DNA from: Linanthus parryae | Taxonomy: Eukaryota; Streptophyta; Magnoliopsida; Ericales; Polemoniaceae | Assembly (NCBI GenBank): GCA_023055425.1 | Contig: JALGPY010000001.1 | Coordinates: forward strand, 73,774,994-73,838,993 | Direction: 5' to 3' | Length of the DNA: 64,000 nt | Shown: one piece after another, positions 1 to 10,992 of the stretch | How positions within the stretch are numbered: position 1 is the first letter of the stretch | Layout: every line of letters starts with the position of its first letter | The notes under the pieces: generated by a model | What the model was told of the DNA's origin: nothing | What the model saw: the letters and a program-made list of their open reading frames with translations, nothing else | The model's database searches: none | Translations under genes and position numbers: made by a program

Positions 1-1247
1 ATGATTGCGAATATCCGGCAAAGCTTCGACATACGGTCTTGACAAGAAACAACTGTTGTCATCGCAGATCAGACGGAAGGAGCGTCGAGTTCCTTTGGTT
101 AAACCACACTCTAGGGGAGAGAAATTGTGCCTGAGCATTAGGGAACATTCTACGGTGTTACCTTCATGGGAGCTGGAGCATATACGGGCCATCTTTCGAA
201 TACCCACATTGAAAGGAATGCGACTTTGACGTATGAGAAGACATCGACCCTCCCCTGTGACTGCTCCACGTGGATCATGGCAAGATCCAATCGATGAAAT
301 AAAGAGCCAAGAACTAAAGGTCCCAGAGCCAACTCTTGGCCAAAATAAAGCCGAACTGCAATGGCAAGCACGTGGAAAAAGACTCCATCATGAGGATGCC
401 CATCCACCAGATACCTCGACAGCCATACACTGAGAAATCTAGTCAGAGTGTTGCTAAAAAACTTTACCACTCTATAAGTACTCTATTAGGGATCAGCTGC
501 AAGAATCTCCTGCGCGATTTTTGGCTTGGCGAAATATCGAAAGAAGTACGCTATCCATCTCGACCATACATTCTTCGCCCCTGCCTTTAGAACTGCATGT
601 GTCTCCAAGGGAGTACTCGAAGTCCATCTCGTAGCAGTTTTCTTGACTTCAGAGATGCATTCTCGCATTTGCTCGAAGAGAGCAAGTTCCTCCTTGCTCT
701 TTAAGGGGGATAATGGGTCCACAGGTCCCATGCTGGGAAGATCCAACAGAATCTCTGTGTCTTCGAGCGTAGGTGCAGCCTCATATGTTGCGAAGTGAAA
801 GGTATGAGTTTCCCTCGAATACCGTGAGAACAAAGTGGTCAACATCTCACTGTCGAGTTTTACGCTCAAACCCTTTTTCGAGCGCACCGCATTATATATC
901 CCTGCCGCTGTCAATATGGGATCGTGATGCTCGAGGATGTATTCAGTCCATTCCTCCATCCAATCCAGATTTTCTACGAATGTCTGGTGACTGATATCCG
1001 TGTAGGGATACAGTCCAGCCTCAATACCCAATCTGTGTATCTCATTCAGATTGGCCAAATCCCAGTCTTCCCTTTCTGGTTCAGGTATGAGTTGCATATA
1101 CTTCCTGTTTGGATATTTTTCTATGGTGGTACCCTTTATAGTAGTAAGATAGAAATCCTCAGAATTTAGATATGGAGCCTTGCGCCATAACTCTTGCCTA
1201 ATTCTTGGTAGATTCACTACTTCCTTCTGATTCCTTGTTTTGGCCAT
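1..1247 (-). pseudogene. Plant mobile domain (PMD) gene carried by element A, broken
   Basis: The frame starts at Met 1247 (MAKTRNQKE; a further in-frame Met lies at 1274) and runs to a stop at 486. Homology resumes in another frame at about 470-150 and then decays toward the edge. Motifs shared with the PMD gene of element B are LWRKAPYLNSEDFYL, PEPEREDWDL, IEAGLYPY, THTFHFATYEAAPTLED, LGPLVLGSL and HVEQSQGRVDV. PMD (the aminotransferase-like plant mobile domain, as in Arabidopsis MAIN and MAIL1) occurs both in host proteins and in plant transposable elements. Here it lies inside an LTR element, antisense to it, so it is most likely element cargo. The 486 stop plus a frameshift, and more stops near 140, make this copy non-functional unless an intron was missed. 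No catalytic role is claimed. Confidence 0.75.
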
Positions 1248-1876
1248 CTCTATTAGACAAATAACACATGCCAAGAATAATTTTCATATTGATACTTTGT
1301 TTATGCATGAAGAACACCAATGATAAACCCAGATTCAATTACACGAAGAACATAAAAGGAAAACCCAGAGTTAAGTGCAAGTTTACTTGATTCGTGTTCT
1401 CATATATGAAAATTTCATCACTGAAATATGAAATGTACTAACCTTGTTGTTGTCTAAGAAATGAAGCGCTTGATTGCTGATGGCGAATAGTTAATTGAAA
1501 CCTTGAATCTGTTGTCAAAGAGTTTCTCCCCTGCTCATAAGCTTTGCTGGTGACAATGGCGTGAAAAAGTATGAACTGTAGAGAAAAGGGTTTTATATGG
1601 AGTCTCTTGGAGACCCACGACCTTTCGAATCTTTTCGAATCAATATTACCTCGGTAACCGGCAGAAATATGTGGATGTCGTTACAAATCGCATAATCCCT
1701 ACGCCCTATTAAAGGCTATACAACGTTATAGAGACCTAGGCAATGATGGCGGCTTCTGGGGGCTAGGGTTTCTGAACTCGATTTAAATTAATTTGAAAAT
1801 CGGCGTGGATCCACGCACGGCTGGTTTTGCGTGTTTACATTACGACGCGCGTGGTGAACGCGCAAAAGGGGGCTAA

Positions 1877-2512
1877 TGTAGATAGTGCATTCTAGGCATA
1901 TCGATCATCACCCACGTGGCAGCCATCGAAGAGGTTCACTGGTACTCCACTGCTACTCTATCATTATCCTTATGTTCGCATTTTTCTATATGGGGGCTGT
2001 GAGATAGGGTCGCCCTCGCATATTAACCGCATTGGAGTTGTAGGGTTCAAGTGGCTTGGAGGCTAGAGTAAGGCACGTCACACGCGAGCAGCGGTTACGT
2101 TCGCGTTCGACCCTTGTCAATTGTCTTTGAGACTCGATGATCAAGTGCCCTATATATGTGGTCGAACGTGCGAACATGCCCTATATAACGGGCGAACGTA
2201 CGAGCGTGCCCTATATATACGGTCGATCGTGTAACGTGCGAGGCAATTACATATCCGTCATATGCGCCCACATAACTCCTTGTAAATGCCACTCTAAGAC
2301 CCTATATATAGGAACGTTTGCCTTCTATTCTCGGTTCGGCTCTTTTTGTAGTCATCACACACTGTCTCTCTCTCAGGAAATTAGCAAAGGATTTCTACTC
2401 CCCTATACGCTTACTCTCAATCTATCTGTGCTTTGTACCTTGTTCTTATCTATTGCAGGTGTGCACCTAGATCATCCCCACTTGATCTCCTTGTACACAA
2501 CAGTGTTCTTCT
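1877..2512 (+). repeat. 3' LTR of element A
   Basis: Begins TGTAGATA directly after a polypurine tract. The right border is inferred by aligning the tail (…GTGTGCACCT…CACTTGATCTCC…GTGTTCTT) with the reverse complement of the B LTR start (TGTGAACACAGGAATCC…AAGTGTGCACC). Its length of about 636 bp matches the 640-642 bp LTRs of B. TATATA-rich promoter-like sequence lies in the middle. Confidence 0.65.
2147..2238 (-). promoter_or_regulatory. Three tandem TATA-containing units in the A LTR
   Basis: Three imperfect direct repeats of 30-31 bp start at 2147, 2178 and 2208. Each begins GCCCTATATA and is followed by a GGTCGAACGTGCGAAC-like stretch. The B LTRs contain one comparable unit (CGTTCGACCGTGTATATAGG). 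Because CTATATA reads as TATATAG on the minus strand, each unit could act as a TATA box in the direction of the antisense PMD gene. That role is inference. Confidence 0.5.
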
Positions 2513-3873
2513 CTTGATCTTTATTTGTAAATCTTTTTGCTATACTACTCTATCATCTATTCTCGTGTGTTGTTCAAGAGGAACAACATTGAATTCTAAT
2601 TGTATCAGTTAGCTAGAGCAGGTACAAAATAGGTTGCTTGTTTCCGGTTCGATGGCAACCGGTGGAAGCAAGAAGTGTAAGAAGAACAATAAGAAGCAAC
2701 TCTCGTGTTCTAAGTTTCCCATGGATGTCTGTGCTTGGTGTAAGGATAAAGGGCACTGGAAGAGGGATTTCCCTAAACGAGGTCAATAGGGACAGTGGCT
2801 CTACAACCGTGGTAGAAAAAGAGAATTCATCTGAGGAGGATTTTGTTCTACTGGCAGATGATGTCGCGCATCAACCGGATCGTGGTTTCTTGAGTCTGGG
2901 TGTTTCTTTTCATATATGTTCTAACATGGAACTGTTTTTAAGCTACATCCGTGCAAATGGAGGATCCTTTCATATGGTAAACGGAGGTGCTTACAAGTTT
3001 ATAGGAAAGGGTTCATTCCATTTCAAGACTTATGATAGGAATACATGCACTTTGAAGAATGTTAGACACGTACCACTTGTCACAAAGAATCTGATTTCTA
3101 TGAGTCTACTCAACATGAAGGATTTAGCTTCAAAGGCGAAGGTGGAGCATTATGCGTCTACAAGGACTCATATGTGATACTCAAGGGGGTCAAGGATGGG
3201 ACTTTGTATGTATTACAAGGTTCAACTATCACATGGTCTGTCCAAGTTGCCTCCGCCGAGATTAAGAAAACTGGTCAAACGAAGTTGTGGCATATGATGC
3301 TCGGTCATATGAGTGAATGTGCAATGCAGGAACTTCACAAGAAATGCTATCTCACTGGGTATGTGCCCAAGAGCATAGGGTTTTGTGAAGACTGCGTGTA
3401 TGGGAAGCTACAACATAGAAAGTTCCCTAAGGCGGTTCATAGAACGAAATGTACTCTTGATAACATCCATATCGATTTGAGGCGATTGGCGGGTCCAAGT
3501 ATTTTCTGCGCATCATAGACGACTACTCAAGGATGACTTGGATATTCGTGATGAAGCACAAGAGTGAAGCATTCACAAGATTCAAGGAGTGGAAGACACT
3601 AGTAGTTGATCAAGTGGGAAAGAAGGTAAAGTGGCTATGCACGGATAACGGCTTGGAGTTTTTTTCATCAGAGTTTGATGGATTCTGCAAGGATCAGGGT
3701 ATTGCTCGCCATTACACCATTCGGCACACACCACATTAGAATGGTGTAGCCGAGAGAATGAATCAGACACTTTTGGCGAAACAAAGTGTATGATTTTGAA
3801 TGCAAGTCTTTCTAGAGGTTTATGGGGAGAAGAAGTCTCCATGGCATGCTATCTTGTGAATCGGATCCCACAC
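2513..3873 (+). pseudogene. Element D (Ty1/copia), 5' segment: gag zinc knuckle, protease, integrase
   Basis: This is the oldest copia copy of the nest. A degenerate zinc knuckle (CAWCKDKGHWKRDF, final Cys changed to Phe) lies at about 2729-2770. A protease-like stretch follows (FHICSN…NLISM, 2780-3177), then a GAG-pre-integrase segment (LWHMMLGHMSE, 3174-3518) and an integrase core (TDNGLEF, 3533-3739). In-frame stops and shifts separate these pieces. At 3873 the frame is cut (…LVNRIPH) by insertion of element C, and it resumes at about 30131 (EVWSGRAVEYSDLRVFGC). The 5' LTR and N-terminal gag of D are missing; the sequence abuts the A LTR near 2513. Nothing here can be functional. Copia lineage not assigned. 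Confidence 0.8.
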
Positions 3874-5260
3874 TGTTGGAATTGTGCCCTAGAGGCAATC
3901 GATTTATCGTGAAATTTATATTGACTTACTATTCATTGTGTTATCGATATGGAGATATGTTAACGTGAATGAAGTCCTTATAATATAAATGTTATATTCT
4001 TACATATCCCAATTCCATTATATTGATTAATAGGACGATCACTATACACTAGTATGTGGGTAGATTGATAGGGAGATATCAAGTATAACACATGGGTATG
4101 CATTAGAAGTAATGGCATACTAGATTGACCCACAACGAGAAGACTACATTAGATTATGTCAATGTCACAAGTGCTTCTTGTAGTGCTAATGATGTTGTAA
4201 TCCCTAGACTTGAAGTCACTAGATACTCTAATTGTTAAATATCATGTTTTTGATATTATCAAATGTTGCACCATAACTGGGTAACTATAAAGATAGTCAT
4301 CAGACATGATAGGAAGCAAGCTTAGAGATGGTAGTGATGTAGAGAGGTTATCCCTCCTACATAATGTGAGTAAATATCCATAGCCACTCGAGGGGTAGTG
4401 CTTATGGAATGTCTTGCCAGACTCAGATAAATCAATATATGATATTGATGTTATTTGTATAGATAAGCCTATTCCGAGGATCGAGAAACTATGGATTAGA
4501 TATACGAGTATGACAATCGTGTCTCGTGTCCAATCCGGATATAGAGACAAATGGATAGATACAACACGGTAACATGGGGCACAAGGTTTGTCGGATCACT
4601 GACTATTTCTATTAGTTGGGTGGCATAGATGTGTTACTAGACACCGTTCTATGTTTGTAATTGTTTCTTCCAACTAAGTAGAAACCTATGGAGTCACACA
4701 CCTTATGGATTAAACTGGATTGGGATATTAATTAGTAGGACTAATTAATCAAAATGATCAAAAGGCAACCATAAGCAAAGTTAGTAGGACTAATTTTCAA
4801 GGTGGACTAATCCGTGTATGGACGGGATTAGGATTGGGCAAATATGTAGTTACTAAGGAGTTATTAACTATATAAAGGATTATTATTTCTCTACACAAGT
4901 CATCATTAAGAGAAATAACAAAGCAATGAGAGAGATAAAGATAGACCGAAGCCTACCCCGTCCGCCCCATCCATAGCCGTCGGCCACTACGTGGCTCACA
5001 GCCTTACTGCTTCGTTATACATGATCTTTTTCTGCCTCCTTCTTCCTTTGCTAGCACTTTACGTGAAGAAGGATTCCAGCTGAAAATCCTAGGTGTGGAT
5101 ATTCATAGAGACGAAGTCACAATTCTTTGTAGTGATCACACAAACATGCTACACAATTCATTAACCCTCATCATGTTATGAATGCTTTCCTGCAATCCAT
5201 GGAGGGATTTGAGCAGGATTAATTTTGATTATTCCGCTACGTTACCTGCATCAAAACCTT
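3874..5260 (+). repeat. 5' LTR of element C
   Basis: About 1.39 kb long, beginning TGTTGGAATTG and ending near CATCAAAACCTT just before the primer-binding site. The same sequence recurs in the C 3' LTR pieces and, diverged, in the LTRs of G, E and F. The far end lacks a clean terminal CA, so the last few bases are approximate. Confidence 0.8.
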
Positions 5261-5264
5261 AAAG

Positions 5265-5278
5265 TGGTATCAGAGCCA
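5265..5278 (+). other. Primer-binding site of C (tRNA-iMet type)
   Basis: TGGTATCAGAGCCA directly follows the LTR. This is the standard plant initiator-Met tRNA primer site of LTR retrotransposons. Confidence 0.85.
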
Positions 5279-8200
5279 CATGTCGTAGCGCATAGCATGA
5301 TATTATGTGTTACTTTTATCAGTTTTTACACTGTAATCGTTACTTTTTGCGAAAACTAGAAGTTTAGCATAATGATGCATAATTATGAAAATTGAATATG
5401 GAAGAAACCATAGGGTTTGACCCTAGGGCCGGATGCCCCCCTTCCTTGCACGCCAAGCTAAGCCGCGGCCTAGCCGCCGATTGGACCGTGCGGGCTAGGT
5501 ACTTGCAATCCATCGGCCAATGCAGATTGGTTCGACTTATTGGACCGTTTGACCCTAGAAAATCCAAATTCAACTAAGCGCGTTAAATTTAGATTTTAAC
5601 TGTATTATGCGCTTTATTTCATGGTGTATATATATTGCCTAGGTTGTGGGTGTTTATTTTTTGTGGTTTGATTGATTTTGGTTTATTGTAATTAACTATT
5701 TACGGATTGCGTGTCGTCTTGTTCCCCAACTTGTGAGGTCTCTCTATTTAGTATAGATGCTAGCTAGTATTAAATAGATAGATTATAGTCAAGGCATGGA
5801 GAAGAAGATCAAAAACTGAAGAAACCACAAGACTTCAAGGACACACAAGCGTAGGACGCATGGACTAAAGATGGAGGCACATGGAGATGAGCTTGTCACT
5901 TTAGAGCTTATGGATATTCTCATTGACTTGGGAATATATTAGTCTTAGGGGCCATATCCATACCACATTTTTTTTCTTTTTTATTTGTTTATTGTCTTGC
6001 TATTTATTTTTGGTGTATGGATGATGTATGCAAAACGTAACAAGATAATAAAAACAATGTTGATATTTTATTTGGGATTTCCCAATCCAAATAAGTAGAT
6101 CATGTTGATGGGATCAACAAAACAATCGATAATGACAAGGAAATTCCTGAAACCATAAATATTGCATTTTGCCTTCTCTTACTTAAACACCCATCATGAC
6201 CAGAGTTTATTTAATTTGGGCTTGCCAAAGCAAGACGATTAATTCATCATGGTGTGATGCGGCGACACAAGCAAGTAATGTTTGATTGTTAAAGTAAGAG
6301 GTTGGACGCAGTTAGGTTGTTTCAATAGGATTGAAAAAATTAGAGGCAAGGCAGTTGGGATCATCTATGAGATAGATAAATAAAGATTTATTTTCCCAAT
6401 TGAGCCAAGAGTTGCATAGGATGCAATTGAAATATGGATCTTGGCCCTGTAGAAAAATATATGATATTTCCGCATAATTGGTGAGGGCTATTAATCCGAG
6501 AAAAATAGTGGGAGCTATGTTTAATAATTTAAGTCCTCGTTAAATATATTACAAATCTCACAAAGTTTTCATAATACTTTTGTGTTGAATACCTATGGCT
6601 TTAAACAAAAAAATAGACTATATCGCTACGATTGTCCTTTAGAAGGACAAGCTGTCTGGAATCAGTTTTCTAGAACTAGTATAAAATTTAGAATTGTTCT
6701 CAAATAAAAGTAAAATTATGTATATCCTAGAGCATAAAATTCCCTTCCACCAACTACCAAAATATACTAAAAGCCTCATGGAAGGAACATCAAGGAATGG
6801 TTCTTTGAATGTGACTTCCTCATGTTAGCTGTCATGAACTCTGAGCTTTGGAAGCAAGATGAGAATATGGAGGTGTGTGATATGATCATACATTTAAAGA
6901 AGCTCTTTTCAAGAGCAGGCTAAACATTAAAGGTTTGAAGTATTGCTCCACTTTGCGTTTTACTTACTCTTTCTTAGCACCCGTCATGATCAAGATGTAA
7001 TCAAGTTCGGGCTTGCCAAAGTAAGGCAACTTGGTCCATCAAAATGTGATGAGACGACACAAACTAGTAATGTGTGACTGCTAAAGTAAGAGGTCAAACA
7101 CTTCTGAGCTTTTTTAATAGGATTGAAAGCTTAGAGAATGGGAGTTATCTATGATATAGATAAAGAATAAAGATTTATTGGACCAAGAGTTGCATAAGGA
7201 TGAAATTGAAAACTTTTTTCGAAAGGCAACCAACTCAATGTGATTGAGAACCGCTGAAAATAGCGCTAATAAGGGCAAAGGAAAAGATATGTTAATTGTT
7301 AACAGCAAGGGAAAGTGCAAAAAATTTGCACGGACCCAAAGGTATAAGCAAGTTGGTTGCTAAAGCCAATTTGCCTTAGAGCCCTAAAGGTGGTGTAGTG
7401 GAAGAGAAACTGCCAAAAGTACCTGGAAGGAAAAAGAAAGGAATTGTGAATTCCACTTAAGGTATATTTGTTATAGAATTCAATGTGTTTATCTCATCAT
7501 CATAGGTATTTGATACTAGATGAGGATCTCATATTTGGAGAAATGTGCAGCTCTCAAGAGATGTAGACGATTGGATAAGGAAGAGATACACCTACATGTG
7601 GGGCAATGAAGCAAGAGTTGCTGAATTATGCTTAGGAACTAATCTCTACCTTCTAGAATTATCCATGAATTAGACAAATGCAATAATATCACTGCTATGA
7701 GTAGGAACATTGTCGGAGATTCTTGTTTGGACAAGAAAAATGTTTCATCATAATAAGGGACAAATGTTGTACCATTTATATTGGTGATATGCATTATTGT
7801 AATGCAATTTGTCTAATGGATTGTATATCATCTATCTTGATAATTCCATCTATAACATTGATACCAAGAGGTTTAAATATAATGAACCTCACTTAACTTT
7901 GGCATTGCCGTTTAGGTCACATAAATGAGAACGCATTTCTAGACTCCATAAGGATGGATTCTGGACTCATTTGATTATGTATCATATGAGACACGCGAGG
8001 CTTGTTTATTGGACAGTGATATGATCTTTTGGACTCATAAATACTGATGTAAGTGGACCACTAAGAACAAGTGCTAGAGATGGTTTTCGGTACTTCATCA
8101 CATTTACATATCTAGTAGATATGGATTTGGGTCTTTTGAAAAAGTATCCAAACTCTACGATACGATCATAAAGGCAAGAGTACTTGAGCCAAGAGCTTGA

Positions 8201-9458
8201 AAAACATCTAAAGGAGTGTTACATGTGATCCAAACTCACTCCACCTAGAACACCATTATGGAATGATGTTTCTAAGAGGATAAATCGGATGTTTTAGGAC
8301 ATGGTCATGATGCGTCAAGCAGAATTTCCAGTTTCCTTTTGGGGCTATGCTCTACTTACACAAATTTCGCCCTTAACCTTGTTCCATCAAAATTGCTTAT
8401 GAATAACACCATATAAGATATGGACTATGAGGTGTCCTAGTATGTCATCCATAATGATTTGAGATTGCGAAGTGTATGTAAAGTGTTTACGGTAAGATAA
8501 AATGAGGAAACAAAGGATATTATTTCTACAATCCAATCGAGAAAAAATGTTTGTTGCTCGAATCGATGTGCTTCTAGATAGGGATTGTCTCTAAAAAACA
8601 GTGGGAGGACAGTACAACGTGAAGGAGTTCAAGAACCACAACAAAACATTGATCCTTTGATGGAACATGAGCAGGATCACAAGATGTTGTATAGCAACCT
8701 ATTCATATAACACAAGAACCTCGTGGGTCAGGTAGGATATGCCAAAGGGCTATAGAAGTATGCATTTCTCATAACCCAATGATGTATAGCTCATAGAGAT
8801 GAGCCTAGAACCTATGAGTTGGCCACAAGTCGGCCGAACTCTCAGAAATGGCTTGGAGTTATGAGATACAAAATAGAATCAACGTATACCAACGAAGTAT
8901 GGACTTTGTTGAACCACCTAAAGGGGTAAGACCCATATGGTGCAAGTGAGTTTTAAGAAAACTAACATGGATGGTAATGAGATTAATTTTAAGGGATGAT
9001 TGGCGGCTAAATGTTTCCTGCAAGTTCACAGTATAGACTATGACAGAACTTTTTCCCTAATTGTGATGCTTAAATCCATTCACATTTTGTTTGCAATTGT
9101 AGCTTGCACAATTTTGAAGATGGATATAGAAACCTCACTAAGGATGTGTATGACACATCTAGAGGGTTTCGTCAATCTAGAGCATGCCCTAAAGGTATGT
9201 AAGTTGCAGAGATCTATCTACTGATCGAATCAAGCTTCTGGAGTTGGAGTCTAAGATTCAATGATGCAATCAAAGAGTTTGGTTCCATCAAGAATGAAGA
9301 TGATGCTTGTGTTTACAAGAAGGTTAGTCGGAGCATTGTTGTATTTCTTTTCTTGTATGTGGTCGACATACGGTCATTGAGAATATTGTCCATACTCTGC
9401 AATACATTAAAGATTGGATAGAGAATTGATTTTCAATGAAGGACTTAGGCGAAGCAAC
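5279..9458 (+). pseudogene. Degenerate gag-pol of element C
   Basis: About 4.2 kb of decayed Angela-like copia interior. The leader runs to about 6600. Landmarks recognisable by comparison with F and E include the leader text GGGCTTGCCAAAGCAAG (near 6220), a gag remnant (6780-7330), protease (near 7510), a GAG-pre-integrase stretch with frameshifts (near 7900-8030), integrase (near 8060-8400) and RT pieces (8860-9458, including LQRSIY at about 9205-9223). Stops and indels occur throughout. The sequence ends in the RT motif MKDLGEA, where the LTR of element G begins. No frame longer than about 75 codons survives. Confidence 0.75.
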
Positions 9459-10974
9459 TATTGGAATTTTGCCCTAGAGGCAATCAATTTTTCGTGACAT
9501 TAATATGGACTTACTATTCATTATGTTATCGATATGGTTATATGCTAGCATGAATGAAGTCCTTAGAATATAAAGGTTATATTCTTAAATATCCCTAGTC
9601 GAGTACTATAGTTAATAGGACGACTGTATTGCATCGATACTAGTATGTGGGTAGATTGATAAGGGGATTCCAAGTCTAACATATGGGTACGCATTATGAG
9701 TATTGGCATACTGGATTGACCCTCCATGAGAAGGCTATGTGGGAGTTATGTGAATGTCACAAGCGCTTCTCATAGTGACAATGGTGTTGTGATCCTTTGA
9801 CTTGAAGTCACTAGATACTCTAGTTGTGAATTATCATGTTTTCATATCGCCAAATGTTACACCGTAACTCGGTAACTATAAAGACTTTAATCGGACATGA
9901 TATGAAGCAAGCTAAGAGATGGTAGTGATGTAGAGAGGATTTCTCCCTCCCACATAACGGGAGTAATTATCCACGACCACTCGATGAATGAGACTTAGGG
10001 ACATGCATGGCCATGCTCGAATAAATCAATATGAGATATTGATGTTATTTGTTTATCTAAGTCTACTCAAAGATCGAGAAACAATGGATTGGATATACAA
10101 GTGTGACACTCCATGTCTTGTGTCCAATCCGGATAGATGAGACAAAGGGATTATACAACACGGTAACATTGGTCACAGAGGTTAGTCAGATCACTGACAT
10201 TCCTATTACTTGGGAGCATTGATGTATTGCTAGATAGCTCTCAATGTTTGTAATAATTATTATTACTGCCAACGTAATTAGGAACCTACAGGGTCACACA
10301 CAATAATAGATCAAGCTGGGATTATTGCTAATTAGTCGGACTAAATAGCAATAAATGAGTAAATTGGACTAAAGTGTAAACTGTGCTCATTAGTTGGACT
10401 AAAGCGCAATTGTGGGCTAGAATGTAACTAGTCCCACATTGTTGGATTTATGGGCAAGGAGGAATTTCTCTAGCTATAAATAGGATTTATAGGCTATGAG
10501 AATTCATGCTTAATTAATTCCTACACAACACAGTTTACTAGAGAACTAGAGAGAAAAAGAGAAAAAAAGTGAGTTTTTCCACCCAACTAGGGTTCGACCA
10601 CCAAGGTGGTGCCGCCACTTGAAGCAATCGGCCATGGAGATGGTCGGCCCCTTCTCTGCTGCCCATAGCCAACTGTTGGCCGCCCCTCTCTCTTTTTTTG
10701 TCGTGTTGATGGATGTGACCCAGTCTGCACAAGTCCAAGTTCATCCTTCTTCTCAGATTGCTAGCACCATTGGAGAAGAATTCTGTTTGAGGTCTATTCG
10801 TGTGGATACGTAGAGACAAATATGTTATTTTTTGTATGTGATCTTCCGAGCCTGGTATGGCTGAGGTAACCTTTCTTCCTTTCATCATGTTATGATGCTT
10901 CACCTGTGATCCTTGCAGGGGTTTGAGCATGATTAAATTTTGTTATTCCGCTGCGTAACCTGCATCAAATACCT
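9459..10974 (+). repeat. 5' LTR of element G (same family, inserted in C)
   Basis: Begins TATTGGAATTTTGCCCTAGA (the usual TG has become TA) and ends near CATCAAATACCT, about 1.5 kb. It aligns throughout with the C 5' LTR. It interrupts the C reverse transcriptase frame after MKDLGEA, so G is younger than C. Its other end is lost, so no TSD can be checked. Confidence 0.75.
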
Positions 10975-10978
10975 AGAG

Positions 10979-10992
10979 TGGTATCAGAGCCA
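10979..10992 (+). other. Primer-binding site of G
   Basis: TGGTATCAGAGCCA, four bases after the LTR; the initiator-Met type, as in C, E, J and K. Confidence 0.85.

Larger units (their letters stand above)
1..2512 (+). mobile_element. Element A: PMD-carrying LTR retrotransposon, right end only
   Basis: This is the right-hand part of an LTR element that continues off the left edge. Reading rightward it has a degenerate plant mobile domain gene on the minus strand (to 1247), a spacer, a purine tract (AAAAGGGGGCTAA, about 1864-1876) and an LTR starting TGTAGATA at 1877. The same purine tract and the same LTR terminus (TGTAGATAC on the minus strand) occur in element B at about 23027-23042, and both carry the PMD gene antisense to the element. 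The polypurine tract gives A plus orientation, so the visible LTR is its 3' LTR. The gag-protease part, expected by analogy with B, would lie outside the window. The LTR end near 2512 is approximate because A and B LTRs have diverged. Confidence 0.7.

Noticed and set aside
5392..5577. 61-codon frame in the C leader
   Set aside because: Lies in the GC-rich untranslated leader; an overlapping frame is open on the other strand and neither looks like a protein.
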